The position numbers and the translations under genes are program-made. Shown here in pieces: positions 1 through 8,952 of a stretch of DNA of 64,000 nt. Position 1 is the first letter of the stretch. Every line of letters begins with the position of its first letter. Under the pieces are notes generated by a model that was given only the letters and a program-made list of their open reading frames with translations, did no database searches and was not told the origin of the DNA. Where the stretch lies: positions 992,001 through 1,056,000 of the forward strand of contig NZ_JANUGZ010000002.1 in NCBI RefSeq assembly GCF_024753205.1, in the 5' to 3' direction. The stretch comes from Massilia aurea. Its GTDB lineage: Bacteria; Pseudomonadota; Gammaproteobacteria; Burkholderiales; Burkholderiaceae_D.

Positions 1-316
1 ACAGCAGCGGCAGACTCGGCGCGCCCATGATCAGCGGGGTCATTGCCGCAAACGCAAAGCCCGACAGCAGCACCATGCGGCGCGTGCCCCAGCGCCCGGT
101 CAGGCCACCCATCAGCGGCATCGCCAGCAGGGCGCCGCCGGCGACGGTCAGCAGCACCATGCTCAGCATGCCGGTGTCGATGCCCATGCGCGCCTGCACG
201 GTCGGCACGTGCGCAGCCCACAGGCCGATGCCGGCGCCGTTGAGCAGGAACACGGTGGAGATGGCCCAGCGCGCCGCGTCGATGCTGCGTGGGGTAACGG
301 TAGATGTGTGATTCAT
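1..316 (-). CDS. MFS transporter, N-terminal part (runs off the left edge)
   Basis: The first 105 or so residues of an integral membrane transporter are present; the rest lies outside the window. It begins MNHTSTVTPRSIDAARW, followed by hydrophobic helices (AISTVFLLNGAGIGLWAAHV; MLSMVLLTVAGGALLAMPL) and the short basic loop GGLTGRWGTRRMVLLSGF, which resembles the MFS loop 2-3 motif. Its ATG at 316-314 overlaps the stop of the upstream DeoR-type gene as ATGA, so the two are probably translationally coupled. Coupling to a DeoR regulator suggests a sugar or sugar-like substrate, but that is inference. The family call is fairly safe; the substrate is unknown. Confidence 0.75.
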   Translation of the reverse strand, partial: MNHTSTVTPRSIDAARWAISTVFLLNGAGIGLWAAHVPTVQARMGIDTGMLSMVLLTVAGGALLAMPLMGGLTGRWGTRRMVLLSGFAFAAMTPLIMGAPSLPLL

Positions 317-1089
317 GCGGCAGCCTTTGTGGTGATGGTCATGTCGAGCGCCGGATGGTGCTGGCGCAGCAGGGCAATGCTGGCGGCTGGGGCGTCGTGC
401 TCGAGCACCAGATGGTCGATCTCTGACAGCGCGCCGAACAGGAACGCCGCGCTGTCGTCGAAGCGTTCGTTGAGCGCCGCGACCGCGTGGCGCGTGCTGG
501 CGGCGAACATCGCGCGTTTGAGCGCTGTTTCTTCGGGGTCGGATGCACTCACGCCACGCGCGGGATCGAGGCCGCAAACGCCGACGAGCGCCAGATCGAG
601 CCGCAGGCGGGCTACCTCGGCCAGCGTGGCTGCGCCGACCGTCGCGCCGAGCGCCGGATGGTAAGTGCCGCCCAGCAGAACGATGCGGGTACGCTGGAAC
701 GCGCCCAGTGCCAGCGCGATCTGCGGGCTATTGGTGATGATCGTCGCGGCGCAGCCATCGTCCAGCAGGCGCGCCAGCGCCAGGTGCGTCGAACCGGCGT
801 CGATCAGGACCGTATCGTCCGGCCGGATGCAGGCGCGCAGACCATGCGCGAGTGCGGTCTTGCGCGGCAGGTCGGTGGTCGCACGCTCGCTGAAGCTGGG
901 CTCCGGCTGACGCCGGATCGCGCCGCCATGCACGCGGCGTAGCAGCCCGGCTGCATCGAGTTCGCGCAGGTCGCGCCGGATCGTGTCTTCCGAGGTGGCC
1001 AGGCGGGTGGCCAGTTCTGCCGCCAGTACCCTGCCCTCGCGCTCGACAGCATCGACGATCGCATCGCGCCGTTCTTCGGCTAATTGCAT
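313..1089 (-). CDS. DeoR/GlpR-family transcriptional regulator
   Basis: 258 residues, the normal family length. The N-terminal helix-turn-helix (residues about 6-55) contains LATSEDTIRRDLRELDAAG and the family signature GLLRRVHGGA. The C-terminal DeoR sensor domain shows DDTVLIDAGSTHLALARLL and the nucleotide-sugar-like binding segment IITNSPQIALALG. Such proteins usually repress carbohydrate genes and are released by phosphorylated sugar intermediates. It is upstream of and overlaps (ATGA) an MFS transporter gene, which is its probable target along with itself. The sequence just upstream, about 1095-1170, carries several TGCACG/TTGCATG-like short repeats that could be operators. Effector unknown. 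Confidence 0.88.
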   Translation of the reverse strand: MQLAEERRDAIVDAVEREGRVLAAELATRLATSEDTIRRDLRELDAAGLLRRVHGGAIRRQPEPSFSERATTDLPRKTALAHGLRACIRPDDTVLIDAGSTHLALARLLDDGCAATIITNSPQIALALGAFQRTRIVLLGGTYHPALGATVGAATLAEVARLRLDLALVGVCGLDPARGVSASDPEETALKRAMFAASTRHAVAALNERFDDSAAFLFGALSEIDHLVLEHDAPAASIALLRQHHPALDMTITTKAAA

Positions 1090-1270
1090 GAAGTTCTCCT
1101 TGTTCTAGACACGTCACTGTACACAAACATGCAAGTTCGTGCAATAACGTGCACAAAAACGCAAGGATGTGATTTGTGTCCTGACGACGCAATCCTGCAG
1201 TTCGCACCGGATTCCCGCATTTCGGCGCAAGACCCGCCGCAGCGCTGTTTTTCTGCGCGATACTCGACAG

Positions 1271-2332
1271 ATGACCACGACCAAGTATTCCTCACTGTCA
1301 CCGATGTGGCGCCTGTACATCGCCGCCTGGCTGAGCTACATGCTGGTGATTGCACTGGTGATGCAGGCCGACACCCTGCTGGCAGGCCGGCTCGATCCAT
1401 CCCTGTTCTGGCGAGCCTTTGTGAGCATTGCGCCATCGGCTGCGATGCTGGCCCTGCTCTGGCCGCTCAGTGGCCGCTTCGAACGGCGCGCCGTCGCCGG
1501 CGTGCAGCGCTTCGTGATCCACGTCGTGGCGGCAGTGGCGTTTGCCACCTACGCGCACACGGTGCTGGTCGTGACGCAGAACCCGCCACCCCATCCGCTG
1601 TCCTGGCACCTGTGGCCCTTCCTGTACAACATGATGAGCTACGCCGTGGTGGCCGGCGTGTTTCACCTGGTGCGCGCCAACGCCGCGACCCAGCGCCAGG
1701 CCCTCGCCACGCAGCAGGCGCAGACGCTGCTGGTGGCGAGCGAACTGGGCGCGCTGCGCAGCAAGCTCAATCCGCACTTCCTGTTCAATACCCTGCACTC
1801 GATCATCGCCCTCACCGGCCGCAATCCGGAGGCGGCCGAGACGGCGCTGTTCCAGTTTTCGAACATGCTGCGCTATGTGCTCGACACCGAGCGCGCCGGC
1901 ATCGACCGCGTCACCCTGGACGCCGAACTCGATTTCGTGCGCGACTATCTGGAGCTGGAAAGCCTGCGCCTGGGCGAGCGCCTGCGGGTCGAGTGGGATC
2001 TCGACCCGGATCTGGGCGATTGCCTGGTGCCAGCTTTGAGCCTGCAGCCGCTGGTCGAGAACAGCATCAAGCACGCCTTCAATCCGTTCACCCGCCATGG
2101 CATCCTGCGCATCGAGAGCCGGCGCGAACCAGCGACCGGCCTGCTGCGCGTGACGGTCCGCGACGATGGCCCTGGCGCCGCAGCGGCCACGATCGAGGCC
2201 TCGCCCGGCCTGGGCATCCGCACCATCGGCCGGCGCCTGGACCTCGACTACGCCGGCCGCGCTGCGCTGCGCATCGACTCCCAACCCGGCGCCGGCTTTG
2301 CCGCCTGCGTCACCGTGCCCACGACGCCATGA
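1271..2332 (+). CDS. LytS/YehU-type sensor histidine kinase
   Basis: About 353 residues. The N-terminal half has four hydrophobic segments (for example LYIAAWLSYMLVIALVM and FVSIAPSAAMLALLWPL). The His_kinase domain carries the phosphoacceptor block KLNPHFLFNTLHSIIAL, and the ATPase domain shows LVENSIKHAF (N box) and DDGPG (G1 box). It probably phosphorylates the LytTR regulator whose ATG overlaps its stop (ATGA at 2329-2332). I chose the ATG at 1271 over an in-frame upstream start at 1169 because the upstream part looks non-coding and is unlike family N termini; the ribosome binding site there is weak, so the start is uncertain. Signal sensed is unknown. Confidence 0.85.
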   Translation: MTTTKYSSLSPMWRLYIAAWLSYMLVIALVMQADTLLAGRLDPSLFWRAFVSIAPSAAMLALLWPLSGRFERRAVAGVQRFVIHVVAAVAFATYAHTVLVVTQNPPPHPLSWHLWPFLYNMMSYAVVAGVFHLVRANAATQRQALATQQAQTLLVASELGALRSKLNPHFLFNTLHSIIALTGRNPEAAETALFQFSNMLRYVLDTERAGIDRVTLDAELDFVRDYLELESLRLGERLRVEWDLDPDLGDCLVPALSLQPLVENSIKHAFNPFTRHGILRIESRREPATGLLRVTVRDDGPGAAAATIEASPGLGIRTIGRRLDLDYAGRAALRIDSQPGAGFAACVTVPTTP

Positions 2333-3069
2333 CCACAAAGACCGTATTTTTCGCCGAAGACGAGCCGCTCGCGCGCGACGTGCTGCGCGACGCCATCTAC
2401 GCCCATCCGGGCCTGCGGCTGGTGGGCGAAGCGGCCGATGGCGCGAGCGCGCTGGCGCGTATCGTGGCGCTGCGGCCCGACGTCGTGTTCATGGATATCC
2501 AGATGCCTGAGATGACAGGGCTCGAGGTGCTGCGCCAGCTCGACTACCTGCCGCAAATCGTCTTCACCACCGCTTACGATCACTATGCGGTGGCTGCGTT
2601 TGAGCTGCACGCGGTCGACTACCTGCTCAAGCCGTTCACGCGGGCACGCTTTGCCGACAGCGTGGCGCGCCTGCTCGATGGTGCACGGCCCGAACGCGCG
2701 GCCATCGAAGGCGCGCTGGTGCGCGCCAGCACAGGGCCGGCGCTGCTCGATCGCATCCTGGTGCGCGACCGTGGCCGCATTTTTCCGCTCGCGGCGCACG
2801 AGATCGAATACATGAAGGCCGATTCGAAGTACACCGTGATCGCCGCGCGCGGCCAGCATTTTCTGGTGCGCATCGGGATGTCGGAACTCGAAGCGCAGCT
2901 CGATCCACGGCGCTTCATCCGCGTGCACCGCTCGGCGCTGGTGAATCTGGACTTCGTCGAATCGATGCGCGCCGACGACCAGTCGCAACTGCAGATCTTC
3001 ATGCGCGACGGGACCTGCATTGGCGCCAACCGCGAGGCATCCAGACTGTTGCGCGAGATGGCAATTTAG
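2329..3069 (+). CDS. LytTR-family response regulator
   Basis: 246 residues. The receiver domain (about 1-120) has the acidic pair E10 D11, phosphoacceptor D56 in VVFMDIQMPEMTG, the switch residue in FTTAYD, and Lys in LLKPF. The C-terminal LytTR DNA-binding domain (about 143-244) contains IEYMKADSKYTVI and RFIRVHRSALVNLDFV, typical of AlgR/LytT proteins. It is translationally coupled to the upstream kinase. The next gene, a sodium:solute symporter 76 bp downstream on the same strand, could be a target, in the way LytTR systems often control neighbouring transporter genes; this is inference. Confidence 0.9.
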   Translation: MTTKTVFFAEDEPLARDVLRDAIYAHPGLRLVGEAADGASALARIVALRPDVVFMDIQMPEMTGLEVLRQLDYLPQIVFTTAYDHYAVAAFELHAVDYLLKPFTRARFADSVARLLDGARPERAAIEGALVRASTGPALLDRILVRDRGRIFPLAAHEIEYMKADSKYTVIAARGQHFLVRIGMSELEAQLDPRRFIRVHRSALVNLDFVESMRADDQSQLQIFMRDGTCIGANREASRLLREMAI

Positions 3070-3145
3070 GCCGCCGGCCAGGTTTCGGATTTATAATCGC
3101 GGAATTTTCCGCTCATAATTTCCCTGGCCTCGGAGCACCTACTGC

Positions 3146-4588
3146 ATGAACCTCACTTTGATCACCTTCGTCGTGCTCTATCTGCTCGGCACGCTGGCTC
3201 TCGGCATGTGGGCGGGCACGCGGATCAAGAACACCAGCGACTTTGCCGTCGCCGGGCGCAGCCTGCCGCTGGTCATGGTGATCACCACCACGTTTGCGAC
3301 CTGGTTCGGCGCCGAGACGGTGATGGGCATCCCGGCCAAGTTCGTGCAGGGCGGCCTGAACGCCGTAATCGAGGACCCGTTCGGGGCCGGCATGTGCCTG
3401 GTGCTGGTGGGCCTGTTCTTCGCCACCAAGCTGTATAAACTCAACCTGCTCACGATCGGCGACTACTACCGCCAGCGCTACGGCAAGGGCATCGAGATTT
3501 TCTGCTCGGTCGCGATCATCATGAGTTATCTCGGCTGGGTCGCCGCGCAGATCACCGCGCTAGGCCTGGTGTTCAGTGTCCTGACGGCCGGGGCGATGTC
3601 GCCGGCGGCCGGCATGATCGTCGGCACGCTGACGGTGCTGATCTATGTGGTCGTGGGCGGCTTCCTGGCGGTGGCGATCACGGACTTCATCCAGATGATT
3701 GTGCTGGTCGTGGGTATGAGCGTGATCGCCTGGTTCGCGGCCGACCTGGCCGGTGGCGCCGGCAACGTGATGGCGATGGTGCAGAACGCCGACCTGTGGC
3801 GCGTGTGGCCCGAGCCGAGCTTTACCGACATCATGTTCTTCATCGCTGCGGCCGTGACGATGATGTTCGGCTCGATTCCGCAGCAGGACGTGTTCCAGCG
3901 CGTGATGTCGGCCAAGGACGCGCCAACCGCGCGCACCGGCGCCGTGATCGGCGGTGTGAGCTACATCCTGTTTGCTTTCGTGCCGATGTTCATCGTGGCC
4001 GCTGCAGTGGTGGTGATGGGCAGCCAGGCGCTCGAGATCGCGCAGAACGACTACCAGCGCCTGCTGCCGACGTTCGTGATGACCAAGATGCCGCTGGTGA
4101 TGCAGATCCTGTTCTTCGGCGCCCTGCTCTCGGCAATCAAGAGCACGTCGTCGGCCACGCTGCTGGCGCCGTCGACGAGTTTTGTCGAGAACATCCTCAA
4201 GAACATCCGGCCCGGCATGACCGACCGCCAGCAACTGCTGGCGATGCGCGTGACGATCGTGATCTTTGCCACGCTGGTGCTACTGTATGCGATCGCGATG
4301 GAAGGTACGTCGATTTACGAGCTGGTGTCGAGCGCGTATCAGGTGCCGCTGGTGGGGGCGTTCGTGCCGCTGGTGATGGGCCTGTACTGGAAGCGCGCGA
4401 CGACCCAGGGTGCGATCCTGTCGATCGCGGGCGGCTTGCTGACGTGGGTGCTGTTCTTTGAGCAGATCACCGGCTGGGGCGTGCATTTCCCGGGGCAACT
4501 GGCCGGGTTGATCATGGCGTTTGTCGGCATGGTCGTCGGGTCGCTGGCGCCGCAGGTGCTGGTCAATCGCCGCGAAGTGGCGGCGTAA
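3146..4588 (+). CDS. Sodium:solute symporter (SSS family)
   Basis: 480 residues with about 13 predicted transmembrane helices, the usual SSS architecture. Family features include AGRSLPLVMVITTTFATWFGAETVMGIPAKFVQGG near the N terminus (residues about 37-70) and the central GGFLAVAITDFIQMIVLVVG segment. The start is supported by GGAG about 12 bases upstream. These inner-membrane proteins co-transport sodium with solutes such as proline, pantothenate, sugars or short-chain acids; the sequence alone does not settle which. Position next to a LytS/LytTR pair suggests regulation by that pair. Confidence 0.87.
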   Translation: MNLTLITFVVLYLLGTLALGMWAGTRIKNTSDFAVAGRSLPLVMVITTTFATWFGAETVMGIPAKFVQGGLNAVIEDPFGAGMCLVLVGLFFATKLYKLNLLTIGDYYRQRYGKGIEIFCSVAIIMSYLGWVAAQITALGLVFSVLTAGAMSPAAGMIVGTLTVLIYVVVGGFLAVAITDFIQMIVLVVGMSVIAWFAADLAGGAGNVMAMVQNADLWRVWPEPSFTDIMFFIAAAVTMMFGSIPQQDVFQRVMSAKDAPTARTGAVIGGVSYILFAFVPMFIVAAAVVVMGSQALEIAQNDYQRLLPTFVMTKMPLVMQILFFGALLSAIKSTSSATLLAPSTSFVENILKNIRPGMTDRQQLLAMRVTIVIFATLVLLYAIAMEGTSIYELVSSAYQVPLVGAFVPLVMGLYWKRATTQGAILSIAGGLLTWVLFFEQITGWGVHFPGQLAGLIMAFVGMVVGSLAPQVLVNRREVAA

Positions 4589-4603
4589 GCTTTCGCTGGA
4601 CGC

Positions 4604-4624
4604 GTGGACGGCACAGCCGTCCAC
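4604..4624. repeat. 21-bp perfect hairpin palindrome between convergent genes
   Basis: GTGGACGG, five-base loop, CCGTCCAC. It lies between the converging symporter and puuA genes. There is no T-tract, so it is not a classic intrinsic terminator, though it may still stop transcription in either direction. A related GGGTGGACGG stretch follows about 35 bases later, so this may be a copy of a dispersed repeat; copy number cannot be judged from this window. Confidence 0.5.
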
Positions 4625-4678
4625 CCTACGTCGACAATCATCTCATGTGTCGGGTGGACGGGTTCAACGATCGTCCGC

Positions 4679-6052
4679 TCAAACGTGCAGCAGCAAATGC
4701 TCGCGTTCCCACGGGCTGATGACCCGCATGAACTCCTGGTGCTCCAGGTCTTTCACCGCCGTATAAACGTCAATGAAACGCTCGCCCAGCACGTCGCGCA
4801 GGCGGTCTTCGCGGCGCAGCACCGTGATGGCTTCGGACAGCCCTTGCGGCAGGTCCACCGGCATGTCGTAGGCGCTGCCTTCGACCATCGCTGATGGCTC
4901 GATCGCTTCCACCATCCCCAGGTAGCCGCAGGCCAGCGTGATCGCCAGCGCCAGGTACGGGTTGGCGTCGGCCCCGATCACGCGGTTCTCCACGCGCCGG
5001 TCCTGCGAACCCGAGACCGGCACCCGGATGCCCACGGTGCGGTTGTCGATCCCCCACTGCAGATTGATCGGCGCAGCCGTGTGGCGCACGATGCGGCGGT
5101 ACGAGTTCACGTACGGCGCGACGATCGCCATCGCCGATGGCATGTAGCGCTGCAGGCCGCCAATATAGTGGTGGAACAGCTCGGACGGCGCGCCGTCTTC
5201 GGTGCTGAAGATGTTCTTGCCCGTTTCGCCATCGATCACGCTCTGGTGCACGTGCATCGCCGAACCCGGCTCGTTGGCCATCGGCTTGGCCATGAAGGTC
5301 GCGTACATGTCATGCTTGAGCGCTGCTTCGCGCAGCGTGCGCTTGAAGTAGAACACCTTGTCGGCCAGGCCCAGCGGCTCGCCATGCTGGAAGTTGATTT
5401 CCATCTGGCCGGCGCCGATCTCGTGGATCAGCGTGTCGACGTCCAGGTTCATCAGCTCGCAGTAGTCGTAGATGTCCTCAAACAGCGGATCGAACTCGTT
5501 GACCGCATCGATGCTGTAGACCTGGCGGCTGGTTTCAGCACGGCCGCTGCGGCCGATCGGCGGCACCAGCGGCAGGTCGGGATCGATGTTCTTGGCCGTC
5601 AGGTAAAACTCGAGTTCCGGCGCCACCAGTGGTTTCCAGCCGCGCTGCTCGTACAGTTTGAGCACGCGGCGCAGCACGCTGCGCGGCGCGAAGTCGACCA
5701 GGCGGCCGTCGGCGTAATAGCAGTCATGGATCACTTGCGCGGTCGGGTCGACGGCCCATGGCACCATCGTGATCGTGGTCGGGTCGGCCTTGAGGATCAT
5801 GTCGCGGTCGATGCTCGAGATGGCGCGCTCGTAGGCGTCGTCACGTTCCGGCGTGTTGCCGGTCACGGTCATGCCCAGCACGACTTCAGGCAGGCGCATG
5901 CCACGGTCGTCGGTGAACTTCACGCGCGGCAGGATCTTGCCACGCGCAACGCCGGTCAGATCGGGCACCAGGCATTCGATTTCGGTGACCCGCTTTGCAT
6001 CGAGCCACTCGTCCATATCGGTATAACTGAAATTTTCACGTATTGCCATCAT
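4679..6052 (-). CDS. puuA: Glutamine synthetase family; gamma-glutamylputrescine synthetase
   Basis: 457 residues. The N-terminal beta-grasp segment WLDAKRVTEIECLVPDLTGVARGKILP is the form seen in polyamine-type GS-like ligases rather than GlnA. The catalytic domain has EIGAGQMEINF, GSAMHVHQS and the ATP/glutamate-binding RIPVSGSQDRRVENR. PuuA joins glutamate to putrescine with ATP in the cytosol, the first step of the gamma-glutamylated putrescine pathway. The assignment is strengthened by puuD 52 bp upstream on the same strand and by divergent gabD. It could instead act on other amines (spermidine, ethanolamine), which are close relatives. Two adjacent ATG codons (6052 and 6049) are possible starts. 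Confidence 0.85.
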   Translation of the reverse strand: MMAIRENFSYTDMDEWLDAKRVTEIECLVPDLTGVARGKILPRVKFTDDRGMRLPEVVLGMTVTGNTPERDDAYERAISSIDRDMILKADPTTITMVPWAVDPTAQVIHDCYYADGRLVDFAPRSVLRRVLKLYEQRGWKPLVAPELEFYLTAKNIDPDLPLVPPIGRSGRAETSRQVYSIDAVNEFDPLFEDIYDYCELMNLDVDTLIHEIGAGQMEINFQHGEPLGLADKVFYFKRTLREAALKHDMYATFMAKPMANEPGSAMHVHQSVIDGETGKNIFSTEDGAPSELFHHYIGGLQRYMPSAMAIVAPYVNSYRRIVRHTAAPINLQWGIDNRTVGIRVPVSGSQDRRVENRVIGADANPYLALAITLACGYLGMVEAIEPSAMVEGSAYDMPVDLPQGLSEAITVLRREDRLRDVLGERFIDVYTAVKDLEHQEFMRVISPWEREHLLLHV

Positions 6053-6104
6053 TGCCTCATATCGGTAATCGATTGCGCGCCCGCTTCATGCCGGGCGCGC
6101 CGGG

Positions 6105-6875
6105 TCATTTCAACAGCGAGTCGCCAGTCAGGCGTTGCTCGCGGTAAGCGCGGCAGGCGTCGCCAAAGGCGCGGAACATCTTCATCGAGTACGGGTTGTG
6201 CTGGATGCGCCACTCGGGATGCCATTGCACGGCCAGCGTGAAGCCGGGCGACGTTGACACGGTGAACGCTTCCACCAGGCCGTCTTCGGCCACGGCTTCG
6301 ACCGACAGGCCCGGCGCCAGTTCATTGACGCCCTGCCCGTGCAGCGAGTTCACGGGAATCTCGGCCGCGCCGAGAATACCCTCGAGCATGCCGCCGGGCG
6401 TGACCGTGACGTTGTGCGCGTCGCCGTATTGCTCATCCATGCCGAGCTCGGCTTTTTCGCGGTGATCGAACTTGCCCACGACCGTCTGCACCGCCTGGTG
6501 CAGGCTGCCGCCGAGCGCCACATTCATCTCCTGGAAGCCGCGGCAGATGGCGATGATCGGCACACCGCGGCGCACCGCTTCGCGGATCAGGGGCAAGGTG
6601 GTCTGGTCGCGCGCCGGGTCTTGTGGCAGCGTTGGATCCAGCACTTCTTCCGAGTAGTAGCTGGGATGCACATTGGATGCCGAGCCGGTCAGCATGATGC
6701 CGTCGATCGTGCCGAAGATGGTTTCCAGGTCCAGCGATTCGCCGGACGATGGCAGGATCAGCGAGGCGCAATCGGCGCCCAGAGTGACGGCGTCGACATA
6801 CTTGTGCTGGGCGGCGTGATATGGATGTTCGCCGAAATCACGCGTGCATGCGGGGACGATTACGATAGGGCGCAT
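6105..6875 (-). CDS. puuD: Gamma-glutamyl-gamma-aminobutyrate hydrolase
   Basis: 256 residues, a class I glutamine amidotransferase-like peptidase (C26). The nucleophile is in IIAICRGFQEMNVALGG, and the catalytic His and Glu are in LAVQWHPEWR. It hydrolyses gamma-glutamyl-GABA to glutamate and GABA in the putrescine pathway. I use ATG 6875 (MRPIVIVPACTRDFGEHPY) because GAAGGA lies just upstream and family members begin here; an in-frame start at 6908 is less likely. It is probably co-transcribed with puuA, and its product GABA would feed gabD after transamination. Confidence 0.88.
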   Translation of the reverse strand: MRPIVIVPACTRDFGEHPYHAAQHKYVDAVTLGADCASLILPSSGESLDLETIFGTIDGIMLTGSASNVHPSYYSEEVLDPTLPQDPARDQTTLPLIREAVRRGVPIIAICRGFQEMNVALGGSLHQAVQTVVGKFDHREKAELGMDEQYGDAHNVTVTPGGMLEGILGAAEIPVNSLHGQGVNELAPGLSVEAVAEDGLVEAFTVSTSPGFTLAVQWHPEWRIQHNPYSMKMFRAFGDACRAYREQRLTGDSLLK

Positions 6876-7126
6876 GGTGTTGTCCTTCTCTTTGAGGCGC
6901 GCGACCACAAGGCAGTCAACGGGTCGGGCGCGGGGGAAATTTCATGTCAAAAGCTTAACTTCATTCGGCTGAGGCAGCCCACACGTTTCCAAAAGTCATC
7001 ACAATTTCGAGAATCCCAGTATGCAGGAATCGGGCACGGCGGCACGTTCGTTTGCAAATGGGTCTACCATGACGGCTTGCATCCGCGCTCTGCAGCCGAT
7101 GCTCGACATGAATTGACGAGGACACT

Positions 7127-8581
7127 ATGCCGAATTTGAAAGACCCTTCCCTGCTGCGCCAGCAAGCCTTTGTTGGCGGCGCCTGGTGCGACGCCGACGA
7201 TGGCCAGACCATCGCCGTGATCAATCCCGCCAATGGCGACACCGTGGCCAGCGTGCCGCACATGGGCGCTGCCGAAACAAAGCGCGCCATCGATGCGGCC
7301 AACGCCGCCTGGCCGGCGTGGCGCAAACTGCCCGCCAAAGAGCGCGCCGCGATCCTGCGCAAGTGGAACGATTTGATGCTGGAAAACGCCGACGACCTGG
7401 CATTGCTGATGACGCTGGAACAAGGCAAGCCGCTGGCTGAGGCCAAAGGCGAAGTGGCCTACGCCGCCTCGTACTTCGAGTGGTTTGGCGAAGAAGCCAA
7501 GCGCGTGGCCGGCGAGACGCTGGCCTCGCCATGGCCCGATAAACGCATCGTCGTGACCAAGGAGCCGATCGGCGTGTGCGCCGCGATCACGCCGTGGAAC
7601 TTCCCGGCCGCGATGATCACCCGCAAGGTCGCGCCGGCGCTGGCCGCCGGTTGCCCAATCGTCTTGAAGCCGGCCGAACTCACGCCGCTGTCAGCGCTGG
7701 CGCTGGCCGTGCTGGCCGAGCGTGCCGGTGTGCCGAAAGGCGTGTTCAGCGTCGTCATTGGCGACTCGAAAGCCATCGGTGGCGAGATGACGGGCAACCC
7801 GCTCGTGCGCAAGCTGAGCTTTACCGGCTCGACTGCGGTTGGCCGCCTGCTGATGGAACAGTGCGCGCCGACGGTCAAGAAGATTTCGCTCGAACTGGGC
7901 GGCAATGCGCCGTTCATCGTGTTCGACGATGCCGATCTGGATGCGGCGGTCGAGGGCGCGATCGCCTCGAAGTTCCGCAATGCCGGGCAGACCTGCGTCT
8001 GCGCCAACCGACTGTACGTGCAGGATGGCGTGTACGACGAATTCGCGCGCAAGCTTGCCGTCGCGGTGGGCAAACTGAAGGTGGGTGATGGCCGCGAAGA
8101 AGGCGTCACGCAAGGCCCGCTGATCGAAGAAAAAGCCGTGCGCAAGATCGAGCAGCACATCGAGGATGCGCAGGCCAAGGGCGCCAAGCTGTTCTTGGGC
8201 GGCAAACGCCACGCACTGGGGCACAGCTTCTTCGAGCCGACGGTGCTGACCGATGTGACGTCCGACATGCTGGTGGCGCGCGAAGAAACCTTCGGCCCGC
8301 TGGCGCCACTGTTCCGCTTCAAGACGGAAGACGAAGTGATCGCCATGGCCAACGACACCGAGTTCGGGCTGGCGTCGTACTTCTATGCGCGCGACATCGG
8401 CCGCGTCTGGCGCGTGGCCGAGGCGATCGAGAGCGGGATGGTGGGAGTCAATACCGGCATCATTTCGACCGAGGTCGCGCCGTTCGGCGGGGTCAAGCAA
8501 TCAGGCCTGGGGCGTGAAGGCTCGACCTACGGGATGGACGATTACCTGGTCGTAAAATACATCTGCATGGGCGGCATGTAA
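7127..8581 (+). CDS. gabD: NADP-dependent succinate-semialdehyde dehydrogenase
   Basis: 484 residues, standard for GabD. Aldehyde dehydrogenase landmarks are all visible: ITPWNFPAAMITRKVAPALA, the cofactor loop FTGSTAVGR, catalytic Glu in LELGGNAPFIVFDDAD and catalytic Cys in NAGQTCVCANR (the GabD form), plus ETFGPLAPLF. It oxidises succinic semialdehyde to succinate, the last step of GABA degradation. It is divergent from puuDA across a 250-bp gap that should hold both promoters. No GABA aminotransferase is in the window. Confidence in the family and function is high. Confidence 0.92.
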   Translation: MPNLKDPSLLRQQAFVGGAWCDADDGQTIAVINPANGDTVASVPHMGAAETKRAIDAANAAWPAWRKLPAKERAAILRKWNDLMLENADDLALLMTLEQGKPLAEAKGEVAYAASYFEWFGEEAKRVAGETLASPWPDKRIVVTKEPIGVCAAITPWNFPAAMITRKVAPALAAGCPIVLKPAELTPLSALALAVLAERAGVPKGVFSVVIGDSKAIGGEMTGNPLVRKLSFTGSTAVGRLLMEQCAPTVKKISLELGGNAPFIVFDDADLDAAVEGAIASKFRNAGQTCVCANRLYVQDGVYDEFARKLAVAVGKLKVGDGREEGVTQGPLIEEKAVRKIEQHIEDAQAKGAKLFLGGKRHALGHSFFEPTVLTDVTSDMLVAREETFGPLAPLFRFKTEDEVIAMANDTEFGLASYFYARDIGRVWRVAEAIESGMVGVNTGIISTEVAPFGGVKQSGLGREGSTYGMDDYLVVKYICMGGM

Positions 8582-8594
8582 GGGGCGCCGGCGA

Positions 8595-8948
8595 TCACGT
8601 TTTTTTGTACTCTTTGTACTCGTAGTACTTGCGTGCATCGCCGCGCACCAGCTCGGCCGGGTACTTCGCCCGGTTGAGCACCATCTTTTCTTCGACCGCC
8701 GCGACCAGGTCGACGTCGAGCTTGTCGGCCAGCCGCACGAGATACACCAGCACATCGGCCATCTCGTGCCGCACTTCGACCAGTTTAGCGGCGCCAAGTT
8801 CATCGGCGCGGCCCGACTGCAGCCACTGGAAATGCTCCAGCAGCTCGGCCGCCTCGACCGTCAAGGCCGAGGCCAGGTTCTTCGGCGTGTGGAACTGATC
8901 CCAGTCACGCTCGTCGACAAACGCGCGCACTAGCGCGCGCAGTCGCAT
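8595..8948 (-). CDS. MazG-like nucleotide pyrophosphohydrolase
   Basis: 117 residues of the compact all-alpha NTP pyrophosphatase fold (MazG/RS21-C6 type). The metal-binding motifs EAAELLEHF (ExxE) and RHEMADVLVYLV (ExxD) are in the right order and spacing. It probably removes non-canonical or modified dNTPs (house-cleaning, dCTPase-like). I chose ATG 8948 (MRLRALVRAFVDERDW) because it sits four bases after the carbonic anhydrase stop with GGACA upstream; an in-frame start at 9002 would overlap that gene by 50 bp. The convergent gabD gene ends 13 bp away. Substrate not deducible. Confidence 0.8.
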   Translation of the reverse strand: MRLRALVRAFVDERDWDQFHTPKNLASALTVEAAELLEHFQWLQSGRADELGAAKLVEVRHEMADVLVYLVRLADKLDVDLVAAVEEKMVLNRAKYPAELVRGDARKYYEYKEYKKT

Positions 8949-8952
8949 CAGA

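Noticed and set aside
1095..1170. TGCACG/TTGCATG-like repeats upstream of the DeoR gene as a defined operator
   Set aside because: Short, imperfect and not clearly spaced; mentioned as possible sites only.
1084..2328. Fusion of the LytTR regulator with upstream sequence in one 661-codon frame
   Set aside because: The first two-thirds is a frame overlapping the histidine kinase; the real regulator starts at the ATG at 2329, coupled to the kinase stop.
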